From contig JBGTBQ010000402.1 in the NCBI GenBank assembly GCA_041749275.1, positions 1 to 6,493 of the forward strand: a stretch of 6,493 bases of DNA, read 5' to 3'. Numbering within the stretch: position 1 is the first letter of the stretch; each line of letters starts with the position of its first letter. This DNA is from JBGTBQ01 sp041749275. GTDB lineage: Bacteria > Acidobacteriota > Blastocatellia > Pyrinomonadales > Pyrinomonadaceae. The notes beneath the pieces were generated by a model. The model was not told the DNA's origin. It did not search any database and worked only from the letters and a program-made list of their open reading frames with translations. Below are positions 1 through 4,999 of this stretch, piece after piece. The position numbers were made by a program, and so were the translations under genes.

Positions 1-251
1 GCGACCTTGAGTTGCCCGATTTGCTGGTAGAGTTGCGCTCGTAAGGCTGCTTCGTCGCGCGCTGTGCGAGCGTGTCGGTCAGAGCAGAGGTCTTCGGCCC
101 CCGCCAGCACTTGTTTCTTCCACTGCGCCACCTGATTGGGATGGACTCCGTAGTGGGTGGCGATCTCGTTGACGGTGCGTTGCCCTTTGATGGCTTCCAA
201 CGCGATTTTCGCTTTGAGTTCAGCGCGGTAAGTTTTTCGCTGCTTGTTCAT
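1..251 (-). CDS. IS3-family transposase OrfA (partial, C-terminus outside window)
   Basis: OrfA of IS3-family elements is the DNA-binding partner of the OrfB integrase; the two are normally joined by programmed frameshifting to make the active transposase. Eighty-three codons are visible, starting MNKQRKTYRAELKAKIALEA. Residues about 23-48 form the helix-turn-helix typical of the Transposase_8 group (TVNEIATHYGVHPNQVAQWK). Residues about 67-83 begin the leucine-zipper segment (LRAQLYQQIGQLKV) used for multimerisation. The start is supported by a GGAGG Shine-Dalgarno sequence at 257-261, about five bases from the ATG. No frameshift or stop is seen in the visible part. Family membership is clear; activity cannot be judged without orfB and the other end. 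Confidence 0.9.
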   Translation of the reverse strand, partial: MNKQRKTYRAELKAKIALEAIKGQRTVNEIATHYGVHPNQVAQWKKQVLAGAEDLCSDRHARTARDEAALRAQLYQQIGQLKV

Positions 252-316
252 GCTTTCCTCCATGAATGGCAGCCGCGATTTTACACCTTAAACACTGGCT
301 CAGATTTTGGGGTACA
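1..316 (-). mobile_element. IS3-family insertion sequence, 5' part (runs off the left edge)
   Basis: This is the leading end of an insertion sequence, read on the minus strand. It contains an IS3-type orfA and about 65 bases of leader. The outer end is inferred at 316, where the minus strand begins TGTACCCCAAAATCTGAGCC; IS3-family ends typically start with TG. The placement also fits the neighbour: MbtH-like coding similarity stops at about 320 and unrelated residues follow. The other end, the orfB transposase and the target duplication lie outside the window, so the exact boundary (316, or a few bases to the right) and the subgroup cannot be fixed. The element is oriented with mbtH, so mbtH transcription could read into it. 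Confidence 0.75.
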
Positions 317-503
317 TCATAAGCGGCCTCATGTCAGTCCACACTTCCTCGATGTAGGCCAGACATTCGGCCTTCGTGCCCGACTTGCCCACGTCGTTCC
401 AGCCGAGCGCGTTCTCGCGGTCGGCTGGCCAAATCGAATACGGCTCCTCGTGGTTGACCACCACTTTATAAATCGTCGTGTCCTCTTTTTCGTCTCTCTC
501 CAT
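300..503 (-). CDS. MbtH-like protein, 3' end replaced by IS sequence
   Basis: MbtH-like proteins are small cytoplasmic partners that bind NRPS adenylation domains and help their folding or activity. This 67-aa product has the family signature: N17-H-E-E, YSIWP (22-26), GW (34-35), C47-L48 and WTDMRP (55-60), so the three conserved tryptophans W25, W35 and W55 are present. Two usually conserved positions differ: P21 where Q is common, and A32 where P is common before LGW. After L61 the normal tail (often SL plus a few charged residues) is replaced by MMYPKI and a stop at 300-302. These codons read across the inferred IS end, so the IS supplies the stop. The core fold is probably complete. I chose the ATG at 503, because a perfect AAGGAGG lies at 508-514 and family similarity begins a few residues after it; an in-frame ATG at 641 would add a tail with no family likeness. 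The gene is divergent from the NRPS genes on the right. Confidence 0.9.
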   Translation of the reverse strand: MERDEKEDTTIYKVVVNHEEPYSIWPADRENALGWNDVGKSGTKAECLAYIEEVWTDMRPLMMYPKI

Positions 504-507
504 GCTG

Positions 508-514
508 CCTCCTT
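508..514 (-). promoter_or_regulatory. Shine-Dalgarno sequence of the mbtH-like gene
   Basis: The minus strand reads AAGGAGG, four bases before the ATG at 503 and a full match to the anti-Shine-Dalgarno core. It decides the start against the longer in-frame reading from 641. A GC-rich mini-hairpin (517-520 pairing with 525-528) sits just upstream and might modulate access. Confidence 0.8.
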
Positions 515-649
515 TCGGGGTACGCCCCCGGGTTGAAGAGTAGATCGGGCGCTGACGCACGGCACGGCGACCGCGTCCACACCGCGCAACGGCCCAAGCC
601 GACACGGCCTCAGTCGCCGCCTGAGACCCGCGAAAAAACACGGCAGTCT

Positions 650-678
650 ATTTTCTTGATGACTTCCGCCCACGTCAA
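650..678 (-). promoter_or_regulatory. candidate sigma70-type promoter for the mbtH-like gene
   Basis: On the minus strand TTGACG (678-673, five of six to TTGACA) is followed after exactly 17 bases by GAAAAT (655-650, four of six to TATAAT). Transcription would start near 640, leaving a leader of about 140 bases before the ATG at 503. The match is by eye only, and sigma-factor preferences of this host are unknown. Confidence 0.35.
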
Positions 679-752
679 CCGGAGGACGCCGTCGGCGCGG
701 GAGGATTCTTGTCTCGACGCGCCCCTTTCATAGAATACAACTCGGAGAGACA

Positions 753-761
753 TGATATACT
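753..761 (+). promoter_or_regulatory. candidate extended -10 promoter element (plus strand)
   Basis: TGATATACT matches the extended -10 pattern TGnTATAAT with one difference in the hexamer. No good -35 hexamer lies at 16-18 bases upstream, which an extended -10 can tolerate. If used, it would give the first NRPS gene a leader of about 710 bases running through the MITE-like repeat. It could also be chance. Confidence 0.3.
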
Positions 762-930
762 CGCTCCCGCATTATCAGGCTGGTCGGAAAGGGATGTCCA
801 TCCATCTATTCCGCCAGAGTTGAGCGCACTCTCGAACAGGTAAATAGATCCCACGGCTGACGAGCGCCGCGAGCCGCGGGAGAGCCGTCTTGCCCTACGA
901 TCTCACATACGACGCCGGCCAAGCCCTCGC

Positions 931-963
931 ACACATGACCCGGCCCAAATAAGCCGCATGTGT
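931..963. other. imperfect inverted repeat / hairpin
   Basis: ACACATG (931-937) pairs fully with CATGTGT (957-963). After a three-base bulge, CGGC (941-944) pairs with GCCG (953-956) around an eight-base A-rich loop. No T-run follows, so it is not a standard terminator. It lies about 20 bases left of the MITE-like repeat. It could be an operator-like palindrome or a leader structure; no function is assigned. Confidence 0.4.
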
Positions 964-981
964 CTTCAAGCATCGCGCTCA

Positions 982-1178
982 GAGCATGTCTAAAAAGCCC
1001 CGTGAGGGGCGAAATGTTTATAGCTCGTCGGGTGAGCCGAGGTCTCCAAGCTCCGTGAGGAGCGGCATATAAATGTCTGTCGCCCCTCCGGGGCTTGAAA
1101 GAGAGAAGGGGGCAGCACGGGCTATAAACATTCCGCTCCTCACGGAGCTACGGAGCATGGCTTTGTAGACACGCGCTC
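982..1178. repeat. MITE-like inverted-repeat element with covarying hairpins
   Basis: The two ends are imperfect inverted copies. The left arm (982-1028) runs GAGC, ATGTCTAAAAAGCC, CCGTGAGGGGCG, then AATGTTTATAGC and CGT. The right arm, read on the minus strand from 1178 to 1118, runs GAGC, GTGTCTACAAAGCC, an extra 15 or so bases, CCGTGAGGAGCG, then AATGTTTATAGC and CGT. Inside are four short hairpins with five-base stems: 997-1010 (GCCCC/GGGGC), 1050-1063 (GCTCC/GGAGC), 1082-1094 (GCCCC/GGGGC) and 1135-1148 (GCTCC/GGAGC). Stem changes are compensatory, which suggests selection for, or copying of, a folded form. There is no coding capacity. From memory, similar units (GCTCCGT-AGGAGCG followed by TTTATAGC) are scattered in intergenic regions of some bacterial genomes; I could not check this. 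Non-autonomous mobile DNA or a REP-like family is the likeliest reading. Confidence 0.65.
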
Positions 1179-1467
1179 AAAAACTTGGCCGCACGCAACT
1201 GACGGAAGTTACCATGTGTCAGGGGCGTACTTCTAAGGCGACTTCTTTGACCGTGTGGGGATTCTCTTCCGCGCATTCAGGCAGGTTCGCGTCTGCGTGA
1301 AGACTTTCCGTTGAACCTGTCTCCGGCGCCGTTGTTCGCGCCGCCCACCGCTCCAAAGCTTTCGACTTCGATCTTCGAGAAGCGGTCCCTCTAGTTGGGC
1401 GGCGAGATGTCGTCCGCACTCGAACGGGCGCCGCTTCCGCGGACTAATCCACCCACGACCGCACTGC

Positions 1468-1474
1468 GAAGAGG
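1468..1474 (+). promoter_or_regulatory. Shine-Dalgarno sequence of the first NRPS gene
   Basis: GAAGAGG lies eight bases before the ATG at 1483. It is an imperfect but usable match (AGG core) and supports this start, which also gives the usual short N-terminal helix (PPEKLRLLLQQLKSK) before the condensation domain. Confidence 0.55.
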
Positions 1475-1482
1475 CGAACGTT

Positions 1483-4400
1483 ATGAGCGACGAGGCTAAC
1501 CGTATTGCCGGAATGCCCCCGGAGAAACTGCGGCTTCTGTTGCAGCAGCTCAAGAGTAAGAAGAAGGACGGGGGAACCGCTCCGCTTGCCCTCGGACGCC
1601 GACCGAGGAACTCGGATACTGCCGTCCTCTCCTTCGCTCAACAGCGCCTCTGGTTGCTGGACCAGTTCGACCCGGGCAACACCTCTTACAACCTCTCGGC
1701 GGCGTTTCGGCTGAAGGGCGCGCTCAGAGTCGCCGCGCTGGAGCAGAGCGTCAACGCCATCATCCGGCGCCACGAAATTCTCCGCACCGTCTTTAGCACC
1801 GTCGGGGGAGCGCCCGTGCAGGTCATCTCTCCCCCGCGGCCTTTGCCCCTCCGGGTCACGGACTTCCGGGAGTTGTCACCCGCGGAGCGTGAGGCGGAGG
1901 TGCAGCGCCGCGCGGTCGAAGAGGCCCGCTCCCCCTTCGACCTCTATCAAGGCCCGCTGCTGCGTGCATCGCTGATTCGTTCGGACGACTCAGAGCACGT
2001 ACTACTGCTGACGTTCCATCACATCATCTTCGACGCATGGTCAATGGGCGTCGTCATTCGCGAACTATGTCTGCACTACGACGCGTTCTCCGCGGGGCTT
2101 TCCTCGCCGCTGCCGGAGCTGCCAATACAGTACGCCGACTTCGCCGCTTGGCAGCGCGAGTGGTTGCAGGGAGAGCGGCTCGAATCCCATCTCTCTTACT
2201 GGAAGCGACAGCTCGGAGACGCCTCGGGCGCGCTCGACCTGCCGCTCGACCGACCACGGCCAAAGAATCAAACTTTCGGCGGCGCGCACGAGAACTTCTC
2301 GCTCCCCAAATCCTTATCCGCCGCTCTGAAGACGCTCGGCGATAGTCAGGGCGCCACTCTGTTCGTGACGCTGCTGGCGGCGTTCCAGGCTCTCCTGCAT
2401 CGCTACACGGGGCAGGCCGAGATAAACGTCGGCATCCCGATGGCGGGGCGCGACCGGATCGAACTCGAAGGGCTGATTGGGTTCTTCGTCAACACGCTGG
2501 TCATCAGAACGTCGTTTGCCGACGACACGTCTTTCCGCCACCTCCTAGCGCGAGTGCGCCAGACCTCCCTAGAAGCATTTACACACCAAGACGTGCCGTT
2601 CGAGAAACTCGTCGAGGAGCTTAAGCCCAAACGTGACCTGAGTCGCCCGCCGCTGTTTCAGGTGATGTTCCAATTCAAAAATTTACGGTTTGAAGTCCCG
2701 ACGCGGGCCAACCTTGATTTCACTCCGATGGAGGTGGAAAAAGGGAGGGCGCAGTTCGATCTAAATCTTGAGATGGCGGAGTTCGCGGACGGCGTGGTCG
2801 GGACCATGGAATACAACACGGGGCTGTTCGAGGCGGAGACCGTGCGGCGGCTGCTGGGCCACTACCGGACGCTGCTGGAGTGCGCCGCGTCCGACCCGGA
2901 TCGGCGCGTCACGCAGTTGGAGCTGCTGACGCAAGCCGAGGAGCGGCGGCAGGTGGTGGAGTGGAACGCGACGGGGCGCGGGTATGGGTGGGGAGGCGGG
3001 GTGGGGGCGGAGGTCGCGCGGCGTGCGGATGCGTGCGGGGGCGCAGTGGCGGTGGAGTGGGGTGGGGAGGCGGTGACCTACGAGGAGTTGAACCACAGCG
3101 CCAACCGCCTAGCGCGCTGTTTAGTGAGGCTCGGTGTCGGTAAGGAAGTGCGCGTCGGCCTCTTCGCCGAGCGCTCAGTCGAAACTTGTAAAGCGCTTCT
3201 GGGCATCCTCAAAGCTGGAGGGACTTACGTCCCTCTCGACCCTAAGTACCCGCGGGAAAGACTCTCCTTCATGGCGAACGACGCCGGCCCAGCCGTCGTT
3301 CTGGTGGGCGGTCGTTTAGATGGGGCTGTGCTCGATTGTTCGGCGAAGCTGGTGTCGCTGGAGGAGGAGTGGGACGCCATCATGGGCGAGGATGAGGGCG
3401 ACCCGCTCCCCGAGGTGACGGCGGACGATGCGGCCTATGTCATCTACACCTCGGGCTCGACGGGCCAGCCCAAAGGCGTCGTCGGCCTGCACCGCGGCAT
3501 TCTCAATCGCGTCGCCTGGATGCAGGAGCGATACCCCTTCGAGGCGAATGAAGTCTGCTGCCAGAAAACATCGCTGAGTTTTGTCGATTCAGTCTGGGAG
3601 ACGCTGGGGCCTTTGATGTCGGGGGCGAAACTGGTTGTCATACCCGACGAGACGGTCAGAGACGCGCGCAGGCTGGTGCATGTGCTCGGCAAGAAGGGCG
3701 TGACGCGTGTGGTGCTTGTGCCCACCCTGCTTCGCGCCATTTTAGACGAGCATCACGATTTGGGGGCGTTGCTGCCCCGGCTGAAATACTGCGTATGTAG
3801 CGGGGAGATTTTGCCCGTCGAGTTGGCCCGCAGATTCAGTGCGGCTCTGCCTCACTCTAAGTTGCTTAACCTTTACGGGTCGTCCGAGGTCGCGGCAGAC
3901 GCCACTTGGCACGAGGTGGGGGATGGCGCTGCGCCCACGCGCATGCCGATAGGCCGCCCCATCGCCAATACGCAGTCGTATATTCTGGACACGCGTTTGC
4001 GGTCCCTCCCCGTCGGTGTAACGGGCGAGCTGTACATCGGCGGCCACGGCCTCGCCCGCGGCTATCTCGGTAGCCCGGCGCTCACCGCCGCCAATTTCAT
4101 CCCCAATCCTTTCGGAGGCGGGCGTGGCTCTCGCCTGTATAAGACGGGAGACCTCGCGCGCCACCTTCCGGACGGGGCGATTGAATACGTGGGGCGCAAC
4201 GACCGCCAAGTGAAGCTCCGCGGCTATCGTATCGAGTTGGGAGAGATCGAGGCGGCGCTCGAACAACATCCGTCGGTGCGCGAAGCCGTGGTCATCACCC
4301 GACAGGGGACGACAGGGGAGAAGCAGTTGATAGCTCACCTCCTGCCGCAGCCGGGGCAGGAACTCAACGCGACGGCGCTACGCACCTTCTCCCGCGAAAA

Positions 4401-4932
4401 ATTACCCGAGTACATGGTTCCTGCCGGATTCGTCGTGACTGACTCTAAGCCGCTGACCCCCGGCGGCAAGATAGACAGGCGCGCTCTCGCCGAGCAGCTT
4501 ACAGTCGAGCAACACACGGAGTCGGAGGCGGCCCCGGCGCACACGCAGACCGAGGAGATGTTGGTGGAGATTTGGCGAAAGTTGCTGAAGGTCGAGAGGG
4601 TCGGAATCCACGACAACTTTTTCGAACTCGGCGGGCACTCCCTGCTCGCCACGCAAGTCATCACGAAGGTGCGTGACGCCTTCGAGGTTAATCTGCCGCA
4701 GCGGGCCATGTTCGACGCGCCGACAATCGCCGGCCTGTCCGACTTGATCGCCCGCGGCCGGGGCGGGGCGGAAAGCACGGAACTCGAAGAGGTTCTGAAA
4801 GAGGTCGAGGCGTTGACAGCCGACGAGGCTCACGACGCCCTCTTGCGCGAGGCCGGCAAGGGCCGCTTTGAGGGTCGCCGCGACGCTTCCGGGCGGAAGT
4901 TTGAAGAAGGCCGGAGAGACGGCCCGGAGTAA
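1483..4932 (+). CDS. NRPS, single C-A-T module, predicted beta-alanine-activating
   Basis: Cytoplasmic peptide synthetase of 1149 aa that activates one amino acid and condenses an incoming chain with it. The condensation domain (about 48-480) has LSFAQQRLW (49-57), RHEILRTVF (96-104), the catalytic motif HHIIFDAWS (179-187, active-site H180, Ala instead of Gly after D184) and HQDVPFEKL (368-376). The adenylation domain (about 495-1005) has VTYEEL (531-536), LKAGGTYVPLD (576-586), YTSGSTGQPKG (655-665), NLYGSSE (796-802), YKTGD (886-890), GRNDRQVKLRGYRIELGEIE (904-923) and GGKIDRR with K996. Aligned by eye to GrsA, the pocket residues V701, D702, W705, V744, V771, S773, L797, A805, D806 and K996 read VDWVVSLADK; loss of the Asp that binds an alpha-amino group fits a beta-amino acid. 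The carrier domain has DNFFELGGHSLL (1044-1055) with phosphopantetheine Ser1053. There is no epimerase, methylase or thioesterase. A charged tail (about 1098-1149) may dock to the next enzyme. The gene is intact; residues 500-530 are unusually G-rich in codon use. Confidence 0.95.
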   Translation: MSDEANRIAGMPPEKLRLLLQQLKSKKKDGGTAPLALGRRPRNSDTAVLSFAQQRLWLLDQFDPGNTSYNLSAAFRLKGALRVAALEQSVNAIIRRHEILRTVFSTVGGAPVQVISPPRPLPLRVTDFRELSPAEREAEVQRRAVEEARSPFDLYQGPLLRASLIRSDDSEHVLLLTFHHIIFDAWSMGVVIRELCLHYDAFSAGLSSPLPELPIQYADFAAWQREWLQGERLESHLSYWKRQLGDASGALDLPLDRPRPKNQTFGGAHENFSLPKSLSAALKTLGDSQGATLFVTLLAAFQALLHRYTGQAEINVGIPMAGRDRIELEGLIGFFVNTLVIRTSFADDTSFRHLLARVRQTSLEAFTHQDVPFEKLVEELKPKRDLSRPPLFQVMFQFKNLRFEVPTRANLDFTPMEVEKGRAQFDLNLEMAEFADGVVGTMEYNTGLFEAETVRRLLGHYRTLLECAASDPDRRVTQLELLTQAEERRQVVEWNATGRGYGWGGGVGAEVARRADACGGAVAVEWGGEAVTYEELNHSANRLARCLVRLGVGKEVRVGLFAERSVETCKALLGILKAGGTYVPLDPKYPRERLSFMANDAGPAVVLVGGRLDGAVLDCSAKLVSLEEEWDAIMGEDEGDPLPEVTADDAAYVIYTSGSTGQPKGVVGLHRGILNRVAWMQERYPFEANEVCCQKTSLSFVDSVWETLGPLMSGAKLVVIPDETVRDARRLVHVLGKKGVTRVVLVPTLLRAILDEHHDLGALLPRLKYCVCSGEILPVELARRFSAALPHSKLLNLYGSSEVAADATWHEVGDGAAPTRMPIGRPIANTQSYILDTRLRSLPVGVTGELYIGGHGLARGYLGSPALTAANFIPNPFGGGRGSRLYKTGDLARHLPDGAIEYVGRNDRQVKLRGYRIELGEIEAALEQHPSVREAVVITRQGTTGEKQLIAHLLPQPGQELNATALRTFSREKLPEYMVPAGFVVTDSKPLTPGGKIDRRALAEQLTVEQHTESEAAPAHTQTEEMLVEIWRKLLKVERVGIHDNFFELGGHSLLATQVITKVRDAFEVNLPQRAMFDAPTIAGLSDLIARGRGGAESTELEEVLKEVEALTADEAHDALLREAGKGRFEGRRDASGRKFEEGRRDGPE
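2812..2979 (+). repeat. 168-bp near-identical tract, copy 1 (C-domain end of first NRPS)
   Basis: This stretch equals 6326-6493 with only two mismatches (2909 T versus G, giving Val/Gly; 2921 A versus G, giving Glu/Gly). It encodes the C-terminal end of the condensation domain and the start of the C-A linker, from YNTGLF to NATGR. Sequence before it is much less alike in the two genes, so the left edge is abrupt; the right edge is unseen because the window ends. Confidence 0.95.
2980..3007 (+). other. potential G-quadruplex on the coding strand
   Basis: Five runs of three or more G lie within 28 bases: 2980-2982, 2986-2988, 2990-2993, 2998-3001 and 3003-3007, with loops of three, one, four and one bases. 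This meets the usual G3+N1-7 pattern. It starts exactly where the repeated tract reaches the window-edge limit of comparison and lies in the C-A linker of the first NRPS. Formation in vivo is inference. Confidence 0.6.
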
Positions 4933-4941
4933 TGTTTAGTC

Positions 4942-4967
4942 GCCCGACGCATCAATTTGAGTCGGGC
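4942..4967 (+). other. hairpin between the two NRPS genes
   Basis: GCCCGAC (4942-4948) pairs perfectly with GTCGGGC (4961-4967) around a 12-base loop. It lies 9 bases after the first NRPS stop. Only a weak T-run (TCTTT, 4976-4980) follows after a GC-rich gap, so it is at best a leaky terminator or an mRNA-stabilising element within an operon. Confidence 0.45.
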
Positions 4968-4982
4968 CGCGTGGGTCTTTCG

Positions 4983-4988
4983 AAGGAG
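4983..4988 (+). promoter_or_regulatory. Shine-Dalgarno sequence of the second NRPS gene
   Basis: AAGGAG lies 11 bases before the ATG at 5000, slightly farther than ideal. It supports the start and independent translation initiation of the second NRPS gene in a two-gene transcript. Confidence 0.65.
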
Positions 4989-4999
4989 TTAAAACGTTC

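Larger units (their letters stand above)
504..1482. other. gene-free divergent intergenic region
   Basis: About 980 bases separate the minus-strand mbtH-like gene from the plus-strand NRPS gene. Short open frames here (for example 533-733 plus and 1219-1419 minus) have no recognisable motif or convincing ribosome binding site, and I do not call them genes. The region holds candidate promoters near 650-678 and 753-761, an imperfect hairpin at 931-963 and a MITE-like inverted-repeat element at 982-1178. From about 1180 to 1467 I see nothing I can name: no clear promoter, no RNA gene and no gene remnant. Confidence 0.6.

Noticed and set aside
72..536. Plus-strand open frame across the IS end and the mbtH-like gene
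   Set aside because: It is antisense to two recognisable minus-strand genes and has no motif of its own.
504..641. N-terminal extension of the MbtH-like protein from an in-frame ATG at 641
   Set aside because: The extra 46 residues have no family likeness, while a perfect AAGGAGG precedes the ATG at 503 and the resulting 67 aa is the normal size.
997..1148. CRISPR-like array of short repeats
   Set aside because: The units are palindromic, differ in orientation and spacing, and have no regular spacers; an inverted-repeat element explains them better.
1219..1553. Minus-strand open frames upstream of the first NRPS
   Set aside because: They are low-complexity Arg/Ser-rich translations without a ribosome binding site or recognisable motif, partly antisense to the NRPS start.
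4738..4932. Hidden thioesterase or epimerase domain at the end of the first NRPS
   Set aside because: Only about 60 residues follow the carrier domain, with no GxSxG or epimerase motif.
4942..4980. Intrinsic terminator after the first NRPS
   Set aside because: The stem is good, but the T-run is short and separated by GC-rich bases, and a co-directional NRPS follows at once.
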